Source: Rubrivivax sp.
GTDB taxonomy: Bacteria; Pseudomonadota; Gammaproteobacteria; Burkholderiales; Burkholderiaceae_C
DNA length: 64,000 bases
Direction: 5' to 3'
NCBI GenBank assembly: GCA_022843905.1
Contig: JALHMT010000001.1
Location: forward strand, 248,001-312,000
The first letter of the stretch is position 1. Every line of letters starts with the position of its first letter. The notes beneath the pieces were generated by a model. It worked only from the letters and a program-made list of their open reading frames with translations, was not told the DNA's origin and made no database searches. The translations under genes and the position numbers were made by a program. Positions 26,013 through 34,038 of this stretch are shown piece by piece.

Positions 26013-26794
26013 GAACGCCGCTCCACGGTGGAAGCGCGCGGCTTCAGGTAGTACAGCAGGCTCTGCCACCAGCCCCGCACCGATTCGTCGAGCTCGTGCG
26101 CGCGCAGCCGGGTCTCGATGACGCCCTGGATGACGTTCCAGATGGCCGTCAGCAGCAGGTAGTTCAGCGCCACCACGCTGAGCAGCTCGAAGGTCTTGAA
26201 GGTCGTCGCCGACAGGCTCTCGGTGATCTGGAAGATCTCCTGCACGCCGATCACGCTGGCCAGCGAGGTGGTCTTGAGCATGTGGTTGAAGTCGTTGCCC
26301 AGCGGCGGCACGATGACCCGCGTGGCCTGCGGGATCACGATGCGCCAGGTCACCAGCCAGGGCCCCATGCCCAGCGAGCGCGCGGCTTCGATCTGGCCGC
26401 GCGCCACCGCCTGGATGCCGTTGCGCACGATTTCGGCCATGTAGGCCCCTTCGTGGATGGCCAGGCCCACCACCGCGGCCTGGAACGACGCGGTCAGCTT
26501 GAAGCCGGCGATGTTCAGGTCGCTGAAGCGGAACAGGCCCGCCGCCGCCATGCCCGAGAACAGCATCACCAGCAGCACCAGCACCGGGATGCCGCGGATG
26601 AGCCAGACGTAGAAGCCGCAGGCCGCCCGGATCACGGCGTAGCGCGACAGCCGGCCGAAGCCCACCACCAGGCCGATCAGCAGCCCCAGCGCCATGGCCA
26701 GCACCGCCATCGCGATGGTGCGGCCCAGGGCGGCCATGTAGGGCTCGCCCGGGTCGACGATGCGGCTGAAGAAGTAGGCCCAGTCAAAGCTCAT
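26009..26794 (-). CDS. Amino-acid-type ABC transporter permease
   Basis: 261-aa inner-membrane permease of the HisM/GlnP family with about five hydrophobic segments. The conserved EAA-loop is visible as EAARSLGMGPWLVTWRIVIPQA, the contact to the ATPase. It lies 19 bases after the binding-protein gene and overlaps the ATPase gene. Only one permease is present, so the channel is presumably a homodimer. Confidence 0.92.
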   Translation of the reverse strand: MSFDWAYFFSRIVDPGEPYMAALGRTIAMAVLAMALGLLIGLVVGFGRLSRYAVIRAACGFYVWLIRGIPVLVLLVMLFSGMAAAGLFRFSDLNIAGFKLTASFQAAVVGLAIHEGAYMAEIVRNGIQAVARGQIEAARSLGMGPWLVTWRIVIPQATRVIVPPLGNDFNHMLKTTSLASVIGVQEIFQITESLSATTFKTFELLSVVALNYLLLTAIWNVIQGVIETRLRAHELDESVRGWWQSLLYYLKPRASTVERRS

Positions 26795-26813
26795 GACAGC
26801 GCGCCTGTGCCGA

Positions 26814-27662
26814 TCAGAGCTCCATCCCTTGCATGTTCCACTTCTCGATCATGGCCTTGTAGGTGCCGTCGGCGACGATGCCGTCGAGTGCGGTCTTGAT
26901 GGCGCTGGTCAGCTCGCCATTGCCCTTGCGCACGCCGATGCCGGTGCCGATCAGGCCGAAGGGGCTGCCCTTGGGCTTGAAGTCGTTGGGCCGCAGGCGC
27001 ACGTAGTAGGCGCCGGCGGTCGACGTCGTGCCCACGGCGTCGACCTGGCTGGTGGCCAGTTGCTGGAAGGTGTCGGTGGTGGTGGGCAGCACCACCAGGT
27101 TGATCTCGGGCTTGCCGGCTTCCTTGAGCTTCTTGTTGGCTTCCATCGCCAGGTTGTGGATGGTGGTGCCGTTGGGCACCGCCACCTTGCGGCCCGACAG
27201 GTCTTCCAGCGAGGTGCCTGGGCTGTTGTCGGCGCGGCGCACGACGATCTGCTGGCCGGTGCGCGAGAAGGGCACCATGTCGATGATCTCCAGCCGCTCG
27301 GGGCGGATGAACAGCTCCTGCATCAGCGCGTCGCACTGCTGCGCCTGCAGCGCCGGGATGAGGCCGGGGAACTTCAGCTGCACCCAGCTCACCTTGAGGC
27401 CCATGCGGCTGGCGATCTCGGTGCCCAGCTCGACCTCGAAGCCGATCGGCTGCTGCTTCTCGTCGTAGTAGGCGCGCGGCGGGTTGTCGATGGTGGCGCA
27501 GTAGGTGATGCTGCCCTTGGCGGCCAGCGCGGCGGGGGCCGCCACGCGCTTGGCCGCGGGTTGTGCCAGCGCGGGAAGGGCCAGTGACAGGCCCAGGGCC
27601 AGGACCAGCGCCAGGCGGCGCGCCACGGGTTGGGGAAGGCGGTCGGTCGAGAGAGGCTTCAT
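26814..27662 (-). CDS. ABC transporter substrate-binding protein (PF00497)
   Basis: 282-aa periplasmic binding protein with a signal peptide (RRLALVLALGLSLALPALAQ). The mature part opens with a strand ITYCATIDNPPRAYYDE and contains PIGFEVELGTEIASRMGLK and VDAVGTTST, typical of polar-amino-acid-type binding proteins. Its neighbours are sugar-type enzymes (FGGY kinase, HAD, SDR), so the ligand may not be an ordinary amino acid; quaternary amines, amino sugars, opine-like or sugar-acid ligands all occur in this fold. Confidence 0.9.
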   Translation of the reverse strand: MKPLSTDRLPQPVARRLALVLALGLSLALPALAQPAAKRVAAPAALAAKGSITYCATIDNPPRAYYDEKQQPIGFEVELGTEIASRMGLKVSWVQLKFPGLIPALQAQQCDALMQELFIRPERLEIIDMVPFSRTGQQIVVRRADNSPGTSLEDLSGRKVAVPNGTTIHNLAMEANKKLKEAGKPEINLVVLPTTTDTFQQLATSQVDAVGTTSTAGAYYVRLRPNDFKPKGSPFGLIGTGIGVRKGNGELTSAIKTALDGIVADGTYKAMIEKWNMQGMEL

Positions 27663-27722
27663 GCGGGGCTCCAGGAGGTTGAGGGACGGGGGCGGGGCAG
27701 GGGACGGGAAGGGGACGGCGCG

Positions 27723-28514
27723 TCAGTCCATGTACGCGCCGCCGTTGACGGCGATCGATTCACCGGTGATGAAGCCGGCGTCGGGCGACAGCAGGAAGGC
27801 CACGACGCGGGCCACGTCATCGGGCTGCTCCAGGCGGCCCATCGGCGTGTCGGCGATCCACTGCGCGCGCACGGCGTCGGGCGTGCTGCCGCGCAGCTCG
27901 GCCTCCCAGGCCAGCTCGCGCACCTGCATGGGCGTGGCCACGAAACCCGGGCAGACGGCGTTGACGCGGATCTGCTGCGGCGCCAGTTCCAGTGCCATCG
28001 CCTGCGTCAGCCCGACCACGCCGAACTTGCTGGCCACGTAGTCGGCCAGGAAGGGCGCGCGGCCCTGCTTGCCGGCCATCGAGGCCACGTTGACGATGAC
28101 GCCGCCGCGGCCGCTGGCCGCCATCGCGCGCGCCGCGGCCTGTCCGGCGAAGAACAGGCCCTTGAGGTTGACGTCGAGCGTGAAGTCGTACTGCGCCTCG
28201 TCGATGTCCAGGAAGCGCGCCATGCGCGAGACGCCGGCGTTGGAGACCCAGCCGTCGAGCCGGCCCCAGCGCTGCAGCACCTGCTGCACCACGGCCTGCG
28301 ACATCGCGGGTTGCGTCACGTCCAGCGCCAGGGCAGCGGCGTCGGGCAAGGTGGCGGCCAGCGCCTGTGCGGCAGCGAGGTCGACATCGGTCACCACCAC
28401 GCGGTGCCCGCGCTGCGCCAGCAGGCCGCAGATGGCCGCCCCGATGCCCGAGGCACCGCCGGTGACCACGGTCACCGCCAGGGCGGCGGCATCGGGTTGG
28501 GGAACCGGGGTCAT
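27723..28514 (-). CDS. Short-chain dehydrogenase/reductase
   Basis: 263-aa NAD(P)-dependent oxidoreductase. It has the Rossmann glycine motif TGGASGIG at residues 18-25, the SNAG strand, a catalytic Ser in NVASMAGKQG and the YVASK active-site motif, then VNAVCPGFVATPM. An Asp after the second strand (VVTDVD) favours NAD(H). GGAGCAGCC precedes the ATG, which overlaps the HAD gene stop. Probably oxidises a hydroxyl of the pathway substrate. Confidence 0.9.
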   Translation of the reverse strand: MTPVPQPDAAALAVTVVTGGASGIGAAICGLLAQRGHRVVVTDVDLAAAQALAATLPDAAALALDVTQPAMSQAVVQQVLQRWGRLDGWVSNAGVSRMARFLDIDEAQYDFTLDVNLKGLFFAGQAAARAMAASGRGGVIVNVASMAGKQGRAPFLADYVASKFGVVGLTQAMALELAPQQIRVNAVCPGFVATPMQVRELAWEAELRGSTPDAVRAQWIADTPMGRLEQPDDVARVVAFLLSPDAGFITGESIAVNGGAYMD

Positions 28515-29224
28515 GGCTGCTCCTGAGAGGATCGAAGAGGGGTCGATGGGGAGCCGGTCTGCGCCTGCCACCACGGCAGCATGTCGTGCAGGCTGCCCAG
28601 GGCCAGGTCGGCGCCACGTTGCCAGCCGGCCAGGTCGCCGGGGCCCGCCAGCAGCAGCACGCGAAGACCGGCGGCGCGGGCGGATTGCAGACCGCTGGCG
28701 CTGTCTTCCACCGCCACCACCTGCGAAGGCGGCAGGGCCAGCGCAGCGGCGGCGCGTTGGTAGGGCTCGGGGTGCGGCTTGGCCTGCACCACGTCGTCGA
28801 GCGTGATCACGAAGCGCATCAGCTCGAAGGCACCGATGGCCCGCAGGTTGGCCTCGACGATGGCGCGTTCGGAGTTCGATACCGCGCCCATCGGCACGCC
28901 GCGGCCGGCCAGGGTCGTCAAGACTTCTTCGGCGCCCCGCATGGGTCGCAGCAGGTGCGCGCCCGCCCGGTAGTGCTCGGCCACGCCGTGGCGGAAGGCC
29001 CGCTCGCGCTGCGCGTCGGCGGTGCCCAGCGCGCTGCCGAAACGCGGCGCCAGCAGGCGCCACACCTCGTGGATGCCGATGCCGACGAAGGGCGCGGGCC
29101 CGAACTCCGACAGGTCCACGGCATGCGCGGCGCACACCGCCTGCAAGGCCTGCAGGTGCAGCGGCTCGCTGTCGACCAGCGTGCCGTCGACGTCCCAGGC
29201 CACGGCGGCGGGGGCGCTGTTCAT
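28511..29224 (-). CDS. HAD-superfamily phosphatase (subfamily IA)
   Basis: 237-aa hydrolase with motif I DVDGTLVDSE at residues 10-19 (nucleophile Asp10), motif II as VSNSERA, the motif III lysine in AKPHPEPY, and the acidic motif IV VEDSASGLQSA. A helical cap follows motif I, as in beta-phosphoglucomutase and sugar-phosphate phosphatases. Both ends overlap neighbours by ATGA. A kinase and a phosphatase in one operon suggests detoxification or recycling of a sugar phosphate; a phosphomutase role is also possible. Confidence 0.88.
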   Translation of the reverse strand: MNSAPAAVAWDVDGTLVDSEPLHLQALQAVCAAHAVDLSEFGPAPFVGIGIHEVWRLLAPRFGSALGTADAQRERAFRHGVAEHYRAGAHLLRPMRGAEEVLTTLAGRGVPMGAVSNSERAIVEANLRAIGAFELMRFVITLDDVVQAKPHPEPYQRAAAALALPPSQVVAVEDSASGLQSARAAGLRVLLLAGPGDLAGWQRGADLALGSLHDMLPWWQAQTGSPSTPLRSSQEQP

Positions 29225-30729
29225 GCGGCGGCCCCGGCGGCCTGGAACCAGGGCTTCAGGCTGGCGTAGAGCGCGCGGTACTCGCGGTAGGCGCGGTCGC
29301 TGGCGTCGCGGTGCGCGGCCAGCGGCTCCACCACCGCGCCCGCGCTGACGAAGGCCGACACGCCCGCCCAGTCGTCGGCCAGCCCGGTGCCCATGGCCGC
29401 CATCCAGGCCGCGCCCAGGCAGGAGCCCGGATGGCCCTGCAGGCGCTGCACGGGGCGGTCGAGCACGTCGGCGACGATCTGCAGCCACAGTCCGCTGGCG
29501 GCGCCGCCGTCGGACGCCAGCACGCGCGTGGCCGGCATGCCCAGTTCGGCGAAGACCTCGACGTGGTGGCGCACGCCGAAGGCCACGCCTTCGAGCAGGC
29601 TGCGCCACAGGTGCTGCGGTCCGTGATGCAGGCCCAGCCCGGTGAAGGTGCCGCGCGCCAGCGGGTCGTGCACGGGCGTCTTCTCGCCCAGGAAGTAGGG
29701 CAGGGCGCGCACGCCTTCGCTGCCCGGCGCCACGCCGGCGGCCCAGGCGTCCAGCGCCTGGTGGCGGGTGCCGTGCCCGGCCATCGGCGCGGCGTGGCCG
29801 AAGTGCTCGGCGAACCAGTTCAGCAGCGAGCCCGAGCAGGCCATGCAGCCGTTGGGCATGAACAGGCCGGGCACGGCGTGGTGGTCGAGGAAGATGCGCG
29901 GGTCGGGCCGGGCCACGGGGCTGGCCAGCAGGATGTCGCAGGCGCCGCCCAGCTTGACCAGCAGGTCGCCCGGCGCCTGCACGCCGGCGCCCCAGGCCGA
30001 GGCCACGTGATCGGCCAGGCCCGCCACCACCGGCGTGCCGGGGGCCAGGCCGGTGGCCGCCGCGGCTTCGGCGCTGACGCTGCCCACCACCTCCTGGCTG
30101 CGCGCCAGCGGTGGCAGCTGGCCCGGCGACAGCCCGGCCAGGGCCACCAGGTCGTCGGCCACCGAACCACTGGCCAGGTCGACGAAGCCGCCTTCCAGCG
30201 CCCAGTTCTGCTCGATGCGGCGGGCACCGCTGAGCCGCCAGTTGATGTAGTCGTAGCTGCCGAACACGGTGGCGATGGCACCGAACACCGCCGGCTCGTG
30301 CCGATGCAGCCAGCGCAGCTTGGCCGCCACCAGCTGCTGGTTGATGCCGTTGCCGGTGCGCCGCGTGAAGGCCGCCTCGTCGCACTCGGCACGCAGTTCG
30401 TTCACCTCGGCATGGCAGCGCGCGTCGCTCTGCTGGATGCTGGGGCGCAGCAGCCGGCCCTGGGCGTCCAGCAGCACCACCGCGGGCACCATGCCGGTCA
30501 CACCCACCGCCTTCACGTCGGCGGCGGCCACGCCGGCACGGGCCAGCAGTTCGGGCACCAGCTCGCAGACGTTGGCCCACCACTGGCCCGGGTCTTCTTC
30601 GGCCCAGCCGGCGTGGCGGTGGCTCAGTGTCACCGGCCGGCTGGCCGTGGCCAGCGTCGTGCCGGGCAGTCGGATCAGCAGGCCGATGGTCGACGTGGTG
30701 CCGATGTCCAGGCCGATCACGCAGGTCAT
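29221..30729 (-). CDS. FGGY-family carbohydrate kinase
   Basis: 502-aa kinase of the xylulokinase/glycerokinase fold. The phosphate loop GLDIGTTST is at the N terminus, GVTGMVPAVVLLD and GSYDYINWRLSG follow, then the second-domain segments VVAGLADHVASAWG and LASDGGAASGLWLQIVADVL. The clear FGGY fold does not reveal the sugar; ligands in the family range from polyols to ketopentoses and autoinducer-2. It starts 46 bases after the BtpA-family gene. Confidence 0.9.
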   Translation of the reverse strand: MTCVIGLDIGTTSTIGLLIRLPGTTLATASRPVTLSHRHAGWAEEDPGQWWANVCELVPELLARAGVAAADVKAVGVTGMVPAVVLLDAQGRLLRPSIQQSDARCHAEVNELRAECDEAAFTRRTGNGINQQLVAAKLRWLHRHEPAVFGAIATVFGSYDYINWRLSGARRIEQNWALEGGFVDLASGSVADDLVALAGLSPGQLPPLARSQEVVGSVSAEAAAATGLAPGTPVVAGLADHVASAWGAGVQAPGDLLVKLGGACDILLASPVARPDPRIFLDHHAVPGLFMPNGCMACSGSLLNWFAEHFGHAAPMAGHGTRHQALDAWAAGVAPGSEGVRALPYFLGEKTPVHDPLARGTFTGLGLHHGPQHLWRSLLEGVAFGVRHHVEVFAELGMPATRVLASDGGAASGLWLQIVADVLDRPVQRLQGHPGSCLGAAWMAAMGTGLADDWAGVSAFVSAGAVVEPLAAHRDASDRAYREYRALYASLKPWFQAAGAAA

Positions 30730-30775
30730 CGCGGGCTGCTCGGTTCGAGGCTCGGGTCGCTGTGCAGCGGGCTGT

Positions 30776-31579
30776 TCAGCGCAGCCGGTTCACGGCATCC
30801 ATGAAGCGCTTGACGCGGTCGCCGTCGACGGCGTTCCAGGTCACGCCGTCGACCTTGAAGTGCGTGCCGACGATGCAGCCGTCGGCCACCGAGAGGATCT
30901 GCGCCACGCTGTCGAGCGTGACACCGGTGTTGGCCAGCACGGGCACGCGGCCCTGCAGCGCTTCGGCCACCTTGCGCAGGTCGGACTGGTCGACGCCCTG
31001 GCCGGTGAGCGGGCCCGAGACCAGCACCGCGTCGGCCAGCGACGAGAACACCGCGCTGCGCGCGCGCAGCTCGATCGGTCGGCGGTCCAGCGTGTCGGCG
31101 AACTCGGCGTTGATGTTGAACATCAGCTTGAGCTGGCGGTTGCCGAGGTTGCTGCGCAGGCGCAGCGCGGTGGCGGCGTCGGGCTGCCACAGGCCCATGT
31201 CGGAGGCGAACAGGCCGGTGAAGATCTCGCGCACGAAGGACGCGCCGGTGGCCGTGGCGATGGCCACGCTGGCGGCCGGATCCCACAGCCAGTTCACGCC
31301 GAAAGGCACCTTCAGCATCGGCTTGACGGCCATCACCACCGCGGTCATGGCGGCCACGCCCTCGGGCGGCGCCTTCAGCTGGTAGGGGCGGTCGTTCTCG
31401 TTGCCGAACATGATGGCGTCGACACCGCCGGCCTGCAGGCGCTCGATGTCGTGCACCACGCCCTGCACCAGCTTGTCCATGCCGCCGTCGGCGTCGTACA
31501 GCGGTGCGCCGGGCAGGGCGCCGATGTGCGCCATCGCGATGACGGCCTTGCGACGCTCGCCCAGGAAATCGAACACCAT
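30776..31579 (-). CDS. BtpA/SgcQ-family TIM-barrel protein
   Basis: 267-aa protein matching the BtpA family (named after a photosystem I biogenesis factor; SgcQ is the E. coli sugar-operon member). Visible family segments are VIAMAHIGALPGAPLYD, GVDAIMFGNENDRPY, PFGVNWLWDP and VLANTGVTLDSVAQIL. I start at the ATG after GGGAG with six to seven bases spacing; the TTG one codon before is unlikely. First gene of the kinase-phosphatase-dehydrogenase-transporter operon. A catalytic role in sugar metabolism is probable but undefined for this family. Confidence 0.87.
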   Translation of the reverse strand: MVFDFLGERRKAVIAMAHIGALPGAPLYDADGGMDKLVQGVVHDIERLQAGGVDAIMFGNENDRPYQLKAPPEGVAAMTAVVMAVKPMLKVPFGVNWLWDPAASVAIATATGASFVREIFTGLFASDMGLWQPDAATALRLRSNLGNRQLKLMFNINAEFADTLDRRPIELRARSAVFSSLADAVLVSGPLTGQGVDQSDLRKVAEALQGRVPVLANTGVTLDSVAQILSVADGCIVGTHFKVDGVTWNAVDGDRVKRFMDAVNRLR

Positions 31580-31595
31580 CAAAGTCTCCCAACTT

Positions 31596-31625
31596 GCGCC
31601 ACAAACGCACAGATTCGCACAAAGC
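31596..31625 (-). promoter_or_regulatory. Possible DeoR operator: clustered CACA repeats before the BtpA-family gene
   Basis: On the minus strand this stretch reads as repeated TTTGTGCG, TCTGTGCG and TTTGTGGCG units, their CACA cores (on +) starting at 31600, 31608 and 31618. DeoR-family repressors often bind direct repeats near the first gene of their operon. Spacing is uneven (8 and 10), so this is only a candidate. Confidence 0.3.
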
Positions 31626-31702
31626 CGACGGTAGCACCGCCATCGCCCCCTGGCAATGGGGTGTGCGGGGAGGAGGATCGGAAGCGGCCGGGGCCGCGCG
31701 CT

Positions 31703-32563
31703 TCAGCGGGCCCCGACCACGGGCCGGCCCAGCTTGACCTGCAACTCGGCCGGCGCACTGGCGCGCGCCAGGAAGGCGGACGCCGCCTGCGGGTCGTAGA
31801 ACTTCAGCCCGGCTTCGCGGATGGCCGCATCGGGCACCTTGGCCAGCGGCGTGTAGGGCGGGTGGTGGTGCACCAGGGTCGGGTCGTTGCGCGCGGCGTT
31901 GTAGCAGTTGATGACGGTCCAGCGCCGGTTCGGGCTGCGGTTCTGGTCGGAGCGGTGCAGCGTGTTGCAGTGGAAGAAGACCACGTCGCCGGGCTCCATC
32001 ACGCAGTGCACCCGCTCCAGCCGTTGCAGCGCCATGTCGACGCGCTTCAGGTCGGCGCCCACCTGCTCGCCTTCGAGCAGACCGTGCTCGATGCGGCCCA
32101 TCAGGTGCGAGCCGCGCAGCACCTGCAGGCAGCCGTTGTCGGCCGTGCAGCGGTCCAGCGCGGTCATGGCCGAGGCCATCAGCGGAAACAGGCAGCCGTT
32201 GTGGTACCAGTAGCCGTAGTCCTGGTGCCATTCCCAGGCACCGCCCTCGTAGGGCTCCTTGGCGGTGAGCTTGGAGTGGTAGTGGTAGACCTCGCCGCCC
32301 AGCAGGTCCTCCATCGTGTCGACCATCTTGTGGCAACGCGCCGCCAGGCCGTAGACGCTGTCGCCGGGGTGGTTCCAGCTCACCATGCGCGTCACGGCGC
32401 CCTGGGCATCGGCGCGGTCGTAGACGTGGCTGCGCACCGTCGGGTCGGTCTCCATCGCCTCGCGCAGCAGTTGCGTCTCCACGGGGTCGTAGAAGCCGCG
32501 CACCATGACGTAGCCGTCACGGTCGTAGGCGGCGCGCTGTTCGGTGTCGAGGATGCTGGGCAT
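31703..32563 (-). CDS. Phytanoyl-CoA dioxygenase (PhyH) family protein
   Basis: 286-aa Fe(II)/2-oxoglutarate-dependent oxygenase. The iron facial triad is visible as His113 and Asp115 in EWHQDYG and a distal His in FHCNTLHRSDQNRS, whose following Arg would hold 2-oxoglutarate. No signal peptide. It lies 123 bases before the BtpA-family gene on the same strand, so it may be the first gene of the large operon or a separate unit. Hydroxylation of the pathway substrate, or oxidative removal of an N- or O-alkyl group, is a reasonable inference. Confidence 0.85.
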   Translation of the reverse strand: MPSILDTEQRAAYDRDGYVMVRGFYDPVETQLLREAMETDPTVRSHVYDRADAQGAVTRMVSWNHPGDSVYGLAARCHKMVDTMEDLLGGEVYHYHSKLTAKEPYEGGAWEWHQDYGYWYHNGCLFPLMASAMTALDRCTADNGCLQVLRGSHLMGRIEHGLLEGEQVGADLKRVDMALQRLERVHCVMEPGDVVFFHCNTLHRSDQNRSPNRRWTVINCYNAARNDPTLVHHHPPYTPLAKVPDAAIREAGLKFYDPQAASAFLARASAPAELQVKLGRPVVGAR

Positions 32564-32865
32564 GGGGTCTCGTCAGAAGTTTCCGGTGTCCCGGATTCCA
32601 TCGGCAATCGCAGGGCCGTTGCAGGGTGGGAACCCTTGGTTCGGCCAGTCGCCACCCGGGACAGGAGGCGGTCCGTGCGACATCGAAACGCTGGCGTTGC
32701 AGCTCTCCTCCAGGGTCGCGACGTCGTCGACGGCATGCTGGAACCTGTTGTTCGCGGCCGTGATGCAACGCGCGCGGCTGGAAGTACGGGGCCGGCCGTC
32801 GGGCGTCGCCGTGGGCCGCCCATCGCGGCCCGAGCGCGTGCTTTCGCGTCGGTTGCTTCACGCAG

Positions 32866-32895
32866 CGCTGTGCAGGGAGCTTGCCGCGCACAGCG
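32866..32895. repeat. Inverted repeat with 8-bp arms upstream of adhP
   Basis: Arms CGCTGTGC (32866-32873) and GCACAGCG (32888-32895) are perfect reverse complements with a 14-base spacer. It directly adjoins the palindrome at 32895. It may be a regulator site or an RNA hairpin in the leader; no run of T follows, so it is not a typical intrinsic terminator. Confidence 0.45.
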
Positions 32896-32908
32896 TTCGC
32901 TAGCGAAC
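32895..32908. promoter_or_regulatory. Perfect 14-bp palindrome, possible repressor operator for adhP-efflux operon
   Basis: GTTCGCTAGCGAAC is a perfect palindrome about 80 bases before the adhP start, of the size and symmetry bound by TetR- or MarR-type dimers. No such regulator gene is present nearby in the window, so the binder is unknown. Confidence 0.5.
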
Positions 32909-32988
32909 AGACCGCGTCGCGGCGGCAGCGCAGGCTCGACGTCAGCACGTCATCGGCGTGCGCCAGAGCGCAACGGCAAGGACACCCC

Positions 32989-34038
32989 ATGAGCAGTTTC
33001 ACGATGGCGCGCACCATGCAGGCCGCCCAGGTCGAGCAGTTCGGCCAGCCGCTGGTGCTCAGGGAAGTGCCGGTGCCCCGGCCAGGCCCCGGCCAGATCC
33101 TGGTGAAGACCGAGGCCTGCGGCGTGTGCCATACCGATCTGCACGCCGCGTCGGGCGACTGGCCGCTGAAGCCGCCGCTCCCCTTCACGCCCGGCCACGA
33201 AGGCATCGGCATCGTGGTGGCGCTGGGCAGCGGCGTCAGCGCGGTGAAGGAAGGCGAGCGTGTCGGCGTGCCCTGGCTGTACTCGGCTTGCGGGCACTGC
33301 GAGTTCTGCCTGGCCGCGCAGGAGCCGGTGTGCGGGCAAGCGCAGTTCGGCGGCTACACCCGCGATGGCGGCTTTGCCGAGTACATCGTTGCCGACCCCG
33401 ACTACGTGGCCCATATCCCGGCGGGCCTTTCGCCGCAGGAGGCGGCACCGCTGATCTGCGCCGGCATCACCTCGTACAAGGGCTTGAAGGAGACACAGGC
33501 GCGGCCCGGCGAGTGGGTGGTGGTCTCGGGCGTGGGCGGACTGGGGCACCTGGGCGTGCAGTACGCCAGGGCGATGGGCCTGCAGGTCTGCGCCGTCGAC
33601 ATCGACGACGGCAAGCTGGCCCACGCCACGCGGCTGGGTGCCGATGCGGTGGTCAACGCCCGGGGCGACGACCCGGTGGCCGAGGTGATGAAGATCACCG
33701 GCGGCGGTGCGCACGGCGTGCTCATCACCGCGCCCTCGCTGCCGGCCTTCCGCCAGGGCGTGGGCATGACGCGCAAGCACGGCAGCTGCGTGCTGGTGGG
33801 CATCCCGCCGGGCGAGTTCCCGACGCCGCTGTTCGATGTGGTGGCGCGATGCATCACGATCCGCGGCTCCTTCGTCGGCAACCGCCGCGACATGGCCGAG
33901 GCGCTGGCCTTCGCCGCGGCAGGCCGCGTCAAGGCCGGGATCGAACTGCAGCCGCTGTCGGCCATCAACGAGGTGTTCCGGCGCCTGGCGCGGGGCGAAG
34001 TGCCTTCGCGCGTGGTGCTCGACTTCGCGGGCGGCTGA
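32989..34038 (+). CDS. adhP: Zinc-dependent alcohol dehydrogenase AdhP
   Basis: 349-aa cytoplasmic NAD-dependent alcohol dehydrogenase of the AdhP type. Catalytic-zinc ligands are in GVCHTDLH and GHEGIG, the structural-zinc cysteines in SACGHCEFC, and the Rossmann motif is SGVGGLGHLGVQYA, with VDIDDGKL giving an NAD-preferring Asp. Segments KGLKET and RGSFVGNRRDMAEALAF are typical of AdhP. AAGGA precedes the ATG; MARTMQAA, five codons on, is an alternative. The stop overlaps the next ATG as TGATG, which ties alcohol oxidation to the efflux system. Confidence 0.9.
   Translation: MSSFTMARTMQAAQVEQFGQPLVLREVPVPRPGPGQILVKTEACGVCHTDLHAASGDWPLKPPLPFTPGHEGIGIVVALGSGVSAVKEGERVGVPWLYSACGHCEFCLAAQEPVCGQAQFGGYTRDGGFAEYIVADPDYVAHIPAGLSPQEAAPLICAGITSYKGLKETQARPGEWVVVSGVGGLGHLGVQYARAMGLQVCAVDIDDGKLAHATRLGADAVVNARGDDPVAEVMKITGGGAHGVLITAPSLPAFRQGVGMTRKHGSCVLVGIPPGEFPTPLFDVVARCITIRGSFVGNRRDMAEALAFAAAGRVKAGIELQPLSAINEVFRRLARGEVPSRVVLDFAGG

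Larger units (their letters stand above)
32564..32988. other. 425-bp intergenic region between divergent PhyH and adhP genes
   Basis: No credible gene on either strand: open frames here lack family features and ribosome-binding sites. The right third holds two inverted repeats described separately, an 8-bp-arm hairpin at 32866-32895 and a perfect 14-bp palindrome at 32895-32908. Nothing else stood out. Confidence 0.6.

Noticed and set aside
32564..32880. Short open frames in the PhyH-adhP gap
   Set aside because: No ribosome-binding sites, no conserved motifs, and composition typical of random high-GC frames.
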